Origin: Planctomycetota bacterium
Lineage (GTDB): Bacteria; Planctomycetota; UBA1135; GCA-002686595
Assembly: GCA_002686945.1 (NCBI GenBank)
Contig: NYYZ01000012.1
Coordinates: 29,840 to 93,839, forward strand
Length of the DNA: 64,000 bases
Direction: 5' to 3'
A program made the translations under genes and the position numbers. Positions 53,144 through 61,488 of the stretch are shown here, in pieces. The notes below the pieces were generated by a model. That model was given only the letters and a program-made list of their open reading frames with translations, was not told the origin of the DNA and ran no database searches. How positions within the stretch are numbered: position 1 is the first letter of the stretch; each line of letters starts with the position of its first letter.

Positions 53144-54952
53144 ATGTCTGATACTCACGCATCCAACCCCCGCCCGGGAATGGGCGAAGCCGGGACCACG
53201 CGCACGAGCCACGAGCACCACGAGCTTGGCTTCATCCGCAAGTATATCTTCTCTACCGACCACAAAGTCATCGGCACCCAGTTCATGTTGCTGGGGCTTG
53301 TGTTCTTCGTGCTCGGCGGCTTGTTCGCCATGGCGATCCGGTACCAGTTGGCATGGCCCTGGGAGAGCATGCCTGTAATCGGTGACTTGTTGTTCCCCAA
53401 CACTGGGCAGGCGATCACTCCAGAGTTCTACACCATGCTGTTCACCATGCACGGCACGATCATGATCTTCTTCGTGATCATTCCGCTGTTGACCGGCGCC
53501 TTTGGCAATTTCCTGATCCCCTTGATGATCGGTGCTCCGGACATGGCCCTCCCCAAGCTGAACATGTTCGGCTTCTGGGCTATGATTCCGGCTGTCTTCT
53601 GTGTGCTGATGTCCTTTCACCAGCCTGGTGGCGGACCCGCGGCAGGTTGGACCGCCTACCCAACCCTCTCGACCATCGAGAGTGCGGCTCCTGGATCGGT
53701 ATCTGCTCAGACCTGGTGGCTTCTGGCGCTCACTTGGGTTGGTGTGAGTTCAATGATGGGTGCGGTCAACTATGTGACCACCATCGTCAAGATGCGGGCG
53801 CCAGGCATGACCCTGTTCCGCATGCCATTGTCTGTCTGGGCCCTGTGGATCGCAGCCATGTTGCAGCTCTTCGCCTTGCCGGTCCTGACTGCCGCAGGTT
53901 TGATGCAGGTCGCAGACCGGGTCTTGTACACTGGCTTCTTCACGCCGACGAATCTGGTGATCAACCAGCTCAACCCAGAGGGAGCAGGTGCCGCCGCGGG
54001 TGGCCAGCCTCTTCTTTGGCAGCACCTTTTCTGGTTTTACAGCCACCCTGCTGTCTACATCATGATTGTTCCGGCCATGGGCATGGCGTCTGACATCCTC
54101 AGCGTACATGCCCGTAAGCCGATCTTTGGCTACAAGCCCATGGTCTACTCCATGAGTTCGATTGCGGGCTTGGGGTTCATTGTCTGGGGACACCACATGT
54201 TTGCCGCGGGCATGAATCCTGCGCTGGGCATGACTTTCATGGTTGCCACCATGATGATCGCCTTGCCGAGCGCTGTCAAAGTCTTCAATTGGCTGGGCAC
54301 CCTGTGGGGCGCACGAATTCAGTTGACCACCCCGATGCTCTTCATCTTGGGGTTCATTGCAATGTTCATCATCGGTGGTCTGTCGGGTATCTGGATGGCT
54401 GCTACCCCGGTTGACATTTATATTCACGACACCTACATCATCGTGGCTCACTTTCACTATGTAGTCTTCGGTGGTTCGGTGTTTGCAATCTTCGCGGCGA
54501 TCTATCACTGGTTCCCCAAGATATTCGGGCGGGTGATGAACGAAACCCTGGGCAAGATCCACTTTGTGGGCAGTTTCATCTTCACGAACGGAGTCTTCTA
54601 CATGATGCACCAGCTTGGGATGGCCGGTTTGATGCGTCGTACGGCGGACCCCTACGATTATGAAACCTACGCCCATCTGCAGCCCCTGAACGTGTTCATC
54701 ACGATCAGTGCGTTCTGTCTCTTTGTCTGGCAGGTCTTCTTCGTGTGGAACTTCTTCCATTCCATGTTCTGGGGCAAACGTGTCAGTCGAAATCCTTGGA
54801 ACGCCTGCAGCTTGGAGTGGGAAGCGCCCTCGCCTCCGGGGCATGGCAATTTTGATCGACCCCTTCGTGTTCACCGGGGTCCCTACGAATACGCCAGCCC
54901 GGATGTGGAAGAGGACTTCTTTGCCCAGACTCGGGAAGTTGAGAGCAAGTAA
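53144..54952 (+). CDS. coxA: cytochrome c oxidase subunit I (A2-type)
   Basis: 602 residues, catalytic subunit that reduces O2 to water with heme a and the heme a3-CuB centre, pumping protons. Twelve membrane spans are apparent. Key sites: CuB His and cross-linked Tyr in the F-Y-S-H-P-A-V-Y stretch (YSHP at about 298-301), HHMFAAGMN for the two CuB His, and the heme ligands in AHFHYVV. The YSHPxV motif replaces the Glu-containing GHPEVY motif, which by Pereira and colleagues' scheme marks the A2 subfamily. K-channel residues (GYKPMVYSMS) are present. Confidence 0.98.
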   Translation: MSDTHASNPRPGMGEAGTTRTSHEHHELGFIRKYIFSTDHKVIGTQFMLLGLVFFVLGGLFAMAIRYQLAWPWESMPVIGDLLFPNTGQAITPEFYTMLFTMHGTIMIFFVIIPLLTGAFGNFLIPLMIGAPDMALPKLNMFGFWAMIPAVFCVLMSFHQPGGGPAAGWTAYPTLSTIESAAPGSVSAQTWWLLALTWVGVSSMMGAVNYVTTIVKMRAPGMTLFRMPLSVWALWIAAMLQLFALPVLTAAGLMQVADRVLYTGFFTPTNLVINQLNPEGAGAAAGGQPLLWQHLFWFYSHPAVYIMIVPAMGMASDILSVHARKPIFGYKPMVYSMSSIAGLGFIVWGHHMFAAGMNPALGMTFMVATMMIALPSAVKVFNWLGTLWGARIQLTTPMLFILGFIAMFIIGGLSGIWMAATPVDIYIHDTYIIVAHFHYVVFGGSVFAIFAAIYHWFPKIFGRVMNETLGKIHFVGSFIFTNGVFYMMHQLGMAGLMRRTADPYDYETYAHLQPLNVFITISAFCLFVWQVFFVWNFFHSMFWGKRVSRNPWNACSLEWEAPSPPGHGNFDRPLRVHRGPYEYASPDVEEDFFAQTREVESK

Positions 54953-54961
54953 TCAAGCGCC

Positions 54962-56128
54962 GTGATTGACTCCATCCGCACTGCCCCACTTGCGCGCACC
55001 TCGGCGCGCTTGTTGGTTCTGACCACCCTGCTGCTCTTAGGAGTTGGTGGGTTGGTGACGACCTATCGGGTAGGGATGGCGGTGCCGGATTGGCCCACTA
55101 CCTTCGGTCAGACAATGTTCTCCTATCCCCTTGGAGAGATGCTAGAGGATCTGGGGCGAACTCTGGAGCATAGCCATCGCTTGCTTGGAAGTGTGGTGGG
55201 CCTCTTGTCTATTGTTCTTCTGCTAGCCGTTGCCCTGCCCGCCGGGCGGCAGGCCATGACCGCCTGCTGCGTTGGAATTGGCCTGGAGGTAGTCGCGGTG
55301 GGGCAACTCTATACCCAAAGCGGAAGCATCAATGCCGGTGAGGCAGTAGATTGGGCGGCGCCTGCGGGGCCCTTTGCGGGAGCGGTTTTTGTGCTGTTGG
55401 CCGGGCTCATGTTCGGTAGTCACAAGGGTCCACGTGCTCTTGCGCTTCTGACTCATCTGGCGGTCATCGGCCAGGGTATTCTGGGCGGCACTCGCGTGCT
55501 GGAGAACAACGTGGAATTGGCTTTCCTGCATGGCTCCCTGGCCCAGCTGGTGTTCTTGATTGCTGCCTTGACTGCTACCCTGGTGGGCAGTGTCCGTCTG
55601 GTGACCCGATCGGGTAGCTCGGACCTCCAACGGGGACCGTTCCTGTTGTCTGTTCTGACTTTGCTGGCGGTGCTGGGTCAGGCAGTTCTGGGTGCCTGGA
55701 CACGCCACACGGGCGGCCACGTGTCTGCTGGTATGCATGCGGTCTTTGCGCTCTTTGTGCTGGGCCTGGTCCTGCTGCTTGCCGGCCGCCTTGGTGCACT
55801 TGAGCGCCTGACCCAGTCCACCGTGTTGGGCAAATTGCGTCGCGGCCTGTTGCAGTTGGTGGTTGTCCAGATCGTGCTAGGGATTGCGACTCTGGTCGTG
55901 ATCTTGGTGCTGGCAGGCGGATTCAACGGCCATGTGACCGTTGCTGAGGGGATTCTGGCTTCGGCTCATGTAATGGTGGGGGCTCTGCTCCTGGCCGCTG
56001 TGGGTCGTGTGGCGGTGATTTCAATGGGCGTGCGTTTCCAGCTGAGCCCAGAACCCCTGGTCGAATCGAAGGCTGATTCAACTGGCGTGGATCCCAGTCA
56101 ATCACTCCAGGCCGGAGGAATGGCATGA
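54962..56128 (+). CDS. ctaA: heme A synthase (COX15/CtaA)
   Basis: 388 residues from a GTG at 54962, 9 bases after coxA. CtaA oxidises the methyl group of heme O to the formyl of heme A. Eight membrane spans are expected and seen. The first-half signature GGLVTTYRVGMAVPDWPTTF, the heme-ligand LEHSHRLLG, and the second-half LHGSLAQLVF and SAGMHAVFALF with further His ligands match the family. It overlaps ctaB by 4 bases. Confidence 0.93.
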   Translation: MIDSIRTAPLARTSARLLVLTTLLLLGVGGLVTTYRVGMAVPDWPTTFGQTMFSYPLGEMLEDLGRTLEHSHRLLGSVVGLLSIVLLLAVALPAGRQAMTACCVGIGLEVVAVGQLYTQSGSINAGEAVDWAAPAGPFAGAVFVLLAGLMFGSHKGPRALALLTHLAVIGQGILGGTRVLENNVELAFLHGSLAQLVFLIAALTATLVGSVRLVTRSGSSDLQRGPFLLSVLTLLAVLGQAVLGAWTRHTGGHVSAGMHAVFALFVLGLVLLLAGRLGALERLTQSTVLGKLRRGLLQLVVVQIVLGIATLVVILVLAGGFNGHVTVAEGILASAHVMVGALLLAAVGRVAVISMGVRFQLSPEPLVESKADSTGVDPSQSLQAGGMA

Positions 56129-57024
56129 AGCGTTCAACCCAGGTCCTGGTTCAAGTACGGGGCACACAGAACCCTTGGCTGGTGCTGCTGCGCCCGCGCA
56201 TAGCCGTGATGGTCATGATGATGGCGCTGCTCGGTGCTGCCGTGGTGCCCGGGTTCTCCTGGGGCTCGGCGATCGAAGCAGCGCTCTTGATCACGCTGGT
56301 CACGGGCAGTGCGAGCATCCTGAATCAGGTACTGGAGCGAGATACTGACGCACTCATGGAGCGAACCCGCATGCGCCCGTTGGTTACCGGAGAAGTGAGC
56401 GTGGGTGCAGCTTTGATCTATGCGGTTGTGCTGGGCGCAGTGGGGGTGACGGGACTCGCAGTACGCTTCAACCTGCTCTCTGCTCTGCTCTCCATGGCGA
56501 CCCTCGTGAGCTACGTAGTGATCTACACCCCAGTGAAGCGGATCAGCACCACCAACACGGTAGTTGGTGCAATTCCTGGCGCGGCCCCACCCCTTTTGGG
56601 CTATGCGGCCTTGGCTGGGAATGTCGGCCCGTGGGCCTGGTGCATGTTTGCGGTCATCTTCGCTTGGCAGTTCCCGCACTTTTTTGCCATCGCTTGGATC
56701 TACCGCGAGGATTATCGTCGCGCGGGTTTCCGCATGTTGCCCACGATTAGCGACGCGAAGGGTCTGGCGGGCTGCCATGGCACGCTTTACGCCCTCGCCC
56801 TGGTGCCAGTTGCCCTGCTGCCGATTTCCTCGGGCCTTGCGGGCTGGACCTACGGTATTGGAGTCACGCTCCTCTCCCTGCTTTATCTGGTCGCCTCTAT
56901 TCGATTCGCTCTTCATGAGAATCGCCGGTGCGCGCGCTCACTGGTCCTGGTTTCCCTTTTGTACCTGCCCCTTTGGGCAGTGCTCATTCTGATCGACCCC
57001 TTCCTGACCGGATCCGTTCGATGA
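56125..57024 (+). CDS. ctaB: protoheme IX farnesyltransferase
   Basis: 299 residues of UbiA-fold prenyltransferase. It attaches farnesyl to heme B to make heme O, the substrate of CtaA. The prenyl-diphosphate motif is LNQVLERDTDALMERTRMRPL, and the second Asp-rich area and YxxYT-like VIYTPVKRISTTN loop are present. About nine membrane spans. Overlaps ctaA (4 bases) and coxC (ATGA), so tightly coupled in the oxidase operon. Confidence 0.97.
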   Translation: MKRSTQVLVQVRGTQNPWLVLLRPRIAVMVMMMALLGAAVVPGFSWGSAIEAALLITLVTGSASILNQVLERDTDALMERTRMRPLVTGEVSVGAALIYAVVLGAVGVTGLAVRFNLLSALLSMATLVSYVVIYTPVKRISTTNTVVGAIPGAAPPLLGYAALAGNVGPWAWCMFAVIFAWQFPHFFAIAWIYREDYRRAGFRMLPTISDAKGLAGCHGTLYALALVPVALLPISSGLAGWTYGIGVTLLSLLYLVASIRFALHENRRCARSLVLVSLLYLPLWAVLILIDPFLTGSVR

Positions 57025-57650
57025 CTACAGCAATCACAAGCTACGATCCCGCGGTGGATGCCCCAGAGCACCACCATCCCGTCTATGACTACGACTCGGG
57101 CCCGCCTGTTGATCGCGGCAAGTTCGCGATCTGGGTGTTCCTGGGCACCGAAATCATGTTCTTCACCGGTCTGATCGGCACATATATCGTGCTGCGTGCG
57201 GGATCTCCCGAATGGCCAAATCCGGCTCACCGACTTGCCGTGGGCGTCACCGCCTTCAACACCTTTGTGCTGATCTGCTCTTCGGCCACGGTTGTGGCCG
57301 GCCTGTTTGCAGTGCAAAAGGATGATATGGCTGGGCTACGAAAGTGGTGGGGCCTGTCGATTCTATTGGGAGCGGGCTTTGTGGGCATCCAGGTCTATGA
57401 GTACATCCACCTGATTCAGCACGACATGACCCCCAACCAGGATCTCTTCTGGTCGACCTTCTATCTGATGACTGGTCTGCACGGGATCCACGTGGTGGTT
57501 GGTGTGATCTGGCTGGCAGTGGTCTATGTCCAGGCTCTGCGTGGTGGGTTCTCATCCAAGAATTGGGTCGGCTTGGAGCTTGCCGGTCTTTATTGGCACT
57601 TTGTTGACCTGGTCTGGGTGCTGCTCTTCACCCTTATCTACCTCATGTGA
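57021..57650 (+). CDS. coxC: cytochrome c oxidase subunit III
   Basis: 209 residues from the ATG at 57021, the ATGA overlap with ctaB; an earlier in-frame start is not needed. Five membrane spans, as in short bacterial subunit III. Signature stretches: FLGTEIMFFTGLIGTYIVLR with the lipid-binding Glu, FNTFVLICSS, TGLHGIHVVVGVIWL, and the last span LAGLYWHFVDLVWVLLF. It helps proton uptake and stability of subunit I. Confidence 0.96.
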   Translation: MTTAITSYDPAVDAPEHHHPVYDYDSGPPVDRGKFAIWVFLGTEIMFFTGLIGTYIVLRAGSPEWPNPAHRLAVGVTAFNTFVLICSSATVVAGLFAVQKDDMAGLRKWWGLSILLGAGFVGIQVYEYIHLIQHDMTPNQDLFWSTFYLMTGLHGIHVVVGVIWLAVVYVQALRGGFSSKNWVGLELAGLYWHFVDLVWVLLFTLIYLM

Positions 57651-57665
57651 TCGGAGGAATCTCGT

Positions 57666-58121
57666 ATGTCTGAAAACCCCCCGCAATTCAGTGTCAAGAA
57701 ACTGTGGATCATCCTGCTTGCTCTCACCGCAGCAGAGGTGATCTACGGCGAAATCGGCAACCGAAACTTCTATGAACAAAAGCTGCTGCTCTGGGGCGGC
57801 TTGCTGATCTTTGCTTACTTCAAGGGCTATTATATCTTTCAGTACTTCATGCACATGAAGTACGAGGGAGCAATCGTCAAGGGCAATGTCTGGTTCACGA
57901 TCCCTCTGGTGGTCTACTTGATGATCATGCTCTGGCCAGATACGGCCGCCAACGACAAGCTGAACTACGAGATCGCCCATCAGCTTGATCCTATGACCGG
58001 GGACATTGCGACGATCATCGAAGGCTCACGCAATCTCGTGAACGAGGAATTCCGTTATCTCTATGATGATTATGCTGCGACTCATCCGGGTGCTGAGATC
58101 CACGGAGGGGGCGGGAACTAG
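57666..58121 (+). CDS. ctaF: cytochrome c oxidase subunit IV-like protein
   Basis: 151 residues. A strong ribosome site (GGAGGAA) precedes the ATG. Three membrane spans (about 12-26, 36-60 and 75-92) include the block YYIFQYFMHMKYEG, the family's hallmark His-Met/Leu-Lys. Residues after 100 form a polar tail not typical of the family. Placed between coxC and the SCO-type assembly factor. Assigned by motif and position. Confidence 0.85.
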   Translation: MSENPPQFSVKKLWIILLALTAAEVIYGEIGNRNFYEQKLLLWGGLLIFAYFKGYYIFQYFMHMKYEGAIVKGNVWFTIPLVVYLMIMLWPDTAANDKLNYEIAHQLDPMTGDIATIIEGSRNLVNEEFRYLYDDYAATHPGAEIHGGGGN

Positions 58122-59241
58122 CAGCCCTCGAGCGGCGGGCCTGGCTCTCCTGTGCTGCCTTGCCTTTTCCGTCGAGGGGGCACTTGCTTTGCCAGGTGCA
58201 GGTGGGGACGAAGGGCCTCCCGCCCAGGGGGCTGCGTCTCCGCCCGTGGATTCCGAGGTACGCTTCACCATTGTGCCGGAGTTCTCCTTCATAGAGCGCT
58301 CCGGTCAGGTGCTGTCTTTGGACGACTTGGTGGGTGCGCCTTGGATCGCTATCCCTTTCTATGCTCGCTGTATGGGGCCCTGTCCCTCCATGACAGGGGA
58401 CTTGCGGGCCCAGGTCTATCCTCTCTTGGCGGGTTCCGATGTGCGCATGGTTTCGTTTTCGGTTGACCCCGACTACGACACGCCGGAGGTCCTGGGCGAA
58501 TGGGCCGCACGCTTCAAGGTCGAGGATGAGCGTTGGGTGTTCCTGACCGGTGATTCCTCAGAGATGGAGAACTTTGTGCGCCAAGGCCTCAAAGTTGCTC
58601 TTGCCCGTAGTGGAGATCCTGACCTGGAGCCGGGGCTGGCGATCACCCATGCCACGCGTTTGCCGGTGATTGATCCTGAGGGACGGATCGCTGGCTGGTA
58701 TGAGTGTGCAGGCGATGATCTTTCTCGGGAGGAGTTGATCGGGAACATGGTTCTGATGGCTGAGCGTGCCTTGGCTCTGGGTGAATCGTCCGAGGCCAGG
58801 ACCTCTGCCTCGATCCTGCCTGTGGTCAATGCCAGCTTGAATGGCATCGCGGGGATATTGCTGGTAGCGGGGCTGATTGCGATCAAGTCTGGTCGCAAGC
58901 AGCGCCATGCGGTTCTCATGAAGTCGGCTTTCCTGGTCAGCGCCGCATTCCTCGTCAGCTATGTCTGCTATCACACCTTGGTCCTGCCATTACAGGGAGG
59001 CCCCACGGAGTTCCATGGCAAAGGGGCCGCCAAGGTGGCTTACTTGGTGTTGTTGGGGACCCACGTGTTGCTGGCGGCTGTCAATCTGCCAATGGTTCTG
59101 CGCACCATCCTGCTGGCCCAGCGCGAGGATTGGGTCCGTCACCGTTGGTGGGCGCGTCTGACCTACCCGATCTGGCTCTATGTGAGCGTGACCGGTGTGC
59201 TGGTTTATTTTGTTCTGTATCATTGGAACCCGACACCATGA
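58063..59241 (+). CDS. SCO-type copper chaperone fused to DUF420/CtaM-like membrane domain
   Basis: Up to 392 residues. The start is uncertain: the ATGs at 58063-58072 overlap ctaF by about 50 bases, and no other common start precedes the signal segment GLALLCCLAFSVEGALA. Residues about 65-240 match SCO1/SenC, a thioredoxin-like protein that loads CuA: C-M-G-P-C-P as the Cx3C copper motif, VDPDYDTPEV, and a later His in AITHATRLPVID. Residues about 255-390 have four membrane spans matching DUF420 (YozB/CtaM), an oxidase assembly factor: RHAVLMKSAFLVSAAFLVSY, the conserved H in CYHT, and VLLGTHVLLAAVNLP. Both modules work in cytochrome oxidase maturation. Confidence 0.85.
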   Translation: MMIMLRLIRVLRSTEGAGTSSPRAAGLALLCCLAFSVEGALALPGAGGDEGPPAQGAASPPVDSEVRFTIVPEFSFIERSGQVLSLDDLVGAPWIAIPFYARCMGPCPSMTGDLRAQVYPLLAGSDVRMVSFSVDPDYDTPEVLGEWAARFKVEDERWVFLTGDSSEMENFVRQGLKVALARSGDPDLEPGLAITHATRLPVIDPEGRIAGWYECAGDDLSREELIGNMVLMAERALALGESSEARTSASILPVVNASLNGIAGILLVAGLIAIKSGRKQRHAVLMKSAFLVSAAFLVSYVCYHTLVLPLQGGPTEFHGKGAAKVAYLVLLGTHVLLAAVNLPMVLRTILLAQREDWVRHRWWARLTYPIWLYVSVTGVLVYFVLYHWNPTP

Positions 59242-59567
59242 GAATCCTGCAATACACAATGATTCCTATGACCCTGATGCTGGCTCTGGCGCCGGTTGGC
59301 TTCACTTGAGACTCTTGTAAAGAGGCATTAGCCAGCGAGGGCGGGTCCCTCAGCGCAGGATTTACCTACAGCATCTATTTCATGCTGGGTGTGGTGATGA
59401 TTCTGATTCCTGCTCTCTACGCGGGAGTCTTGTGGAATACCTATCGGGGCCAGCGTGCGCGCAAGAAAGAGGGCAAGGACTTCACTCCTTCAAGCGGTGC
59501 CTTGCGTTGGGTGGATGAGGAACCGCTGGAATCAAGCGATTCCAGCGGCAGTGATTCCAAAGAGTGA
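59238..59567 (+). CDS. small membrane protein with in-frame TGA, candidate selenoprotein
   Basis: Reading from the ATG at 59238 (ATGA overlap with the SCO-DUF420 stop) gives 109 residues if the TGA at 59307-59309 is read as selenocysteine: a first hydrophobic segment (MIPMTLMLALAPVGF), then F-T-U-D-S-C-K-E, a second membrane span at about 43-65 (YSIYFMLGVVMILIPALYAG), and a polar, acidic tail. The U-x-x-C motif would face the outside and recalls small oxidase-operon proteins with a CPMC-K motif and one or two spans; this is from memory and unchecked. A stem-loop lies 32 bases after the TGA. Alternatives: a nonsense mutation, a sequencing error, or a shorter gene from 59382. ogt starts 3 bases after its stop. 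Confidence 0.55.
59307..59351 (+). promoter_or_regulatory. TGA codon and possible bacterial SECIS stem-loop
   Basis: Downstream of the in-frame TGA, gaggg (59337-59341) pairs with ccctc (59347-59351) around the loop cgggt (59342-59346); the helix can extend by GC pairs past a bulged A. The apical loop contains G at its second position and is 32 bases after the TGA, within the 16-37 base range described for bacterial SECIS elements. A nearer short hairpin, ctctt-gta-aagag (59312-59324), also forms. Sequence-only evidence. Confidence 0.45.
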
Positions 59568-59570
59568 GTC

Positions 59571-60107
59571 ATGGCTGCGTCTCTTCTGCGTAGGGTCGTG
59601 AAGAGCCCTTTCGGATCCTTCGAGTTGATCGGAAACGATCAGGGTTTGGTCTGGGTCTCTTTGCCAGGGCTGGGCGCCACCAGTGGCAGAGACGCACATC
59701 TTGCCCGTTGGTATGAAGGGGTTGAACTCAAAGACGCTCCTCGCTCTCACGGGGATGGGGTGCGTGCCTTGAAGGGTTGGGTAGGGGGTGATTTCAAGCC
59801 TTTCAAATTGCGGCTTGCGCCAATGGGGACTCCCTTTCAGCTTGAAGTCTGGCACGCTCTCAGGCGCGTCAACGCAGGCAGGACCTTGACCTATGGAGAA
59901 CTGGCCGCACGGGTGGGGCGGCCTGGGGCAGCCCGGGCAGTGGGCACGGCCATGAGGAAGAACCCTCTGCCACTGTTTGTGCCTTGCCATCGCGTGCTGG
60001 CGGGCAGCGGTCTGGGAGGATTCTCTGGTGGCGTTTGTGGAGCTCTTGATCTCAAGCGCCGAATGCTGGAGCACGAAGGGGCCTGGCCCTTGCTTACGCG
60101 GGCTTGA
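59571..60107 (+). CDS. ogt: methylated-DNA--protein-cysteine methyltransferase
   Basis: 178 residues. It repairs O6-alkylguanine by moving the alkyl group to its own Cys. The active-site motif PCHRV is present, with VGRPGAARAVGTAMRKNPLPLFV before it and LGGFSGG after. The C-terminal DNA-binding part TPFQLEVWHALRRV is intact. The N-terminal part is short, as in Ogt. It starts 3 bases after the stop of the candidate selenoprotein gene, so it may be at the end of the oxidase operon transcript. Confidence 0.95.
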   Translation: MAASLLRRVVKSPFGSFELIGNDQGLVWVSLPGLGATSGRDAHLARWYEGVELKDAPRSHGDGVRALKGWVGGDFKPFKLRLAPMGTPFQLEVWHALRRVNAGRTLTYGELAARVGRPGAARAVGTAMRKNPLPLFVPCHRVLAGSGLGGFSGGVCGALDLKRRMLEHEGAWPLLTRA

Positions 60108-60173
60108 GAGAGAGGTAGGGGAAGCCATCAGAACTAGTTGACACCTGCGGTTGATCTCTGCGTCTAGTCACAT

Positions 60174-61214
60174 GTGACAGGCCACCTTCATCGCCGAACT
60201 GTGATTCGCCTCGGCGCAGCGCTGGGAGGGCTGGGGTCTTCACTCCTGGGCCTTGGTCATCGCCATGCAACTCCACTAGTGGGTTGGTCTGAGCCGGGGC
60301 CCTCGCGGGTGGTGTTGGCGGATCGATCTCAGGGTGTGCTGGTCATGCTCGATGGGAGTTTGATCCCCAATCGGATTTGGCTCGTGCCACCGCCGACCCA
60401 CCTGGTCCTTGTGGGGGAGGGGCTTGCCTGGGTGGTTCACTCCAACGGGCGTGAGGAAGAAGGTAGCGGCACCCTGATGCATGTGGCCATCAACTCCAAG
60501 GATGTATCAGAGTCGTGGAGTCTCTCGGAGTCTCCCCTGGACATCTGCGCGGACGAGGCGGGTCGGGGGTGGGTCCTGGCAGGTGAGACTGGGAAGTACA
60601 GCCTTCGGTGTTTTGAGCCGGGCAGGTCGGGCCCCAAGGTTCATGTGGTCCCTGCGAATGCGGGTGCATGTTGGTTGAGGGGGAAGAGGTTGCTCTTCCT
60701 GCGCGGAGAAGACCTTTGCTGGGTTGAGTTGGCAAGGCTTGGGAGTGGTGGACCGCTGATTGAAGAGGGGTCCATCTCCGTTGGGGAGATGCAGATCTTC
60801 GATCTCGCGGTTCATCGCGATGGGCTTCTTCTCCTGGGAGATGATCGTCGGACGAAGGGACGCACCAGGCGTGTGGTGCAGCGCAGGAATTGGGGCGAAG
60901 AGCCATTCAGTGTGCAGCAAGTGGGAGACAAGGCTGAGCGTGTTCTCCTGCGCAACGGGGGGTCCCGGCTCCTGAATGCGAGCGAAGCCTGGGTGGTTCA
61001 TGCCCGCAGTCGGTATATCGAATTGCTACCAGTTCCAGGCGAGCGCGGACACTTGATTGCCACCGGAGGGTCCGGGGGCATCATGGCACTAGGCGATCTT
61101 GAGGGCCGGCTGCTCCTGGCCACGCCTACTTGCTTGCGTCTCTTTGATCGGGCCGGACGCCTTCTGGCCAGCCAAGGGGGCTTTGACCAGTTGGTGGCTC
61201 TGGGAGTGCTTTAG
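60174..61214 (+). CDS. Tat-exported beta-propeller-like protein
   Basis: 346 residues from a GTG at 60174. A twin-arginine start (HRRTVIRLGAALGG) is followed by a hydrophobic stretch. The body is rich in short beta strands with Gly-Trp or Gly-Leu turns every 40-45 residues (for example WVLAGETGKYSLRCFEPG and LLFLRGEDLCWVELARLG), as in six- or seven-bladed propellers. I do not recognise a family. It stands alone between ogt and a small convergent gene; its stop is 8 bases from that gene's stop. Confidence 0.6.
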   Translation: MTGHLHRRTVIRLGAALGGLGSSLLGLGHRHATPLVGWSEPGPSRVVLADRSQGVLVMLDGSLIPNRIWLVPPPTHLVLVGEGLAWVVHSNGREEEGSGTLMHVAINSKDVSESWSLSESPLDICADEAGRGWVLAGETGKYSLRCFEPGRSGPKVHVVPANAGACWLRGKRLLFLRGEDLCWVELARLGSGGPLIEEGSISVGEMQIFDLAVHRDGLLLLGDDRRTKGRTRRVVQRRNWGEEPFSVQQVGDKAERVLLRNGGSRLLNASEAWVVHARSRYIELLPVPGERGHLIATGGSGGIMALGDLEGRLLLATPTCLRLFDRAGRLLASQGGFDQLVALGVL

Positions 61215-61221
61215 AGGCTGG

Positions 61222-61488
61222 TCAGCTACTCTTGACCTGACGCTCCAACATGGAGATGAATGCCATGGCCGAGTTGCTTATGTCCGAGCGATCGTTGTCC
61301 ATGCAGGTCTGGGCGAAGGAGACGACCTTCTTCTTGAACTTGGAAAACTCCTTGGCGACCGGGTCAGTGCCCCGCTCCTTGGCTTCCTTGCGGGCCTTGA
61401 GGGCTTCGATCTGGGCTTCATAGTCCGAGATGATCTGCTCGTCGGTTCGTCGGTTGTAGGAGCGCTTTGTAGGAATGGAATTAGTCAT
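61222..61488 (-). CDS. small basic coiled-coil protein
   Basis: 88 residues from the Met at 61488; the frame extends to 61599 with low support. An Arg-rich start (KRSYNRRTDEQII) is followed by a helical heptad-like run (DYEAQIEALKARKEAKERG) and a second helix near the end. Looks like a small nucleic-acid- or protein-binding protein; no family recognised. Convergent with the propeller-like gene. Confidence 0.55.
   Translation of the reverse strand: MTNSIPTKRSYNRRTDEQIISDYEAQIEALKARKEAKERGTDPVAKEFSKFKKKVVSFAQTCMDNDRSDISNSAMAFISMLERQVKSS

Noticed and set aside
59382-59567. A 61-residue gene starting at ATG 59382 instead of readthrough from 59238
   Set aside because: That start is inside a membrane span and lacks a ribosome site, whereas the 59238 start is coupled to the previous gene and gives a sensible two-segment protein. 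It remains the main alternative to the selenoprotein reading.
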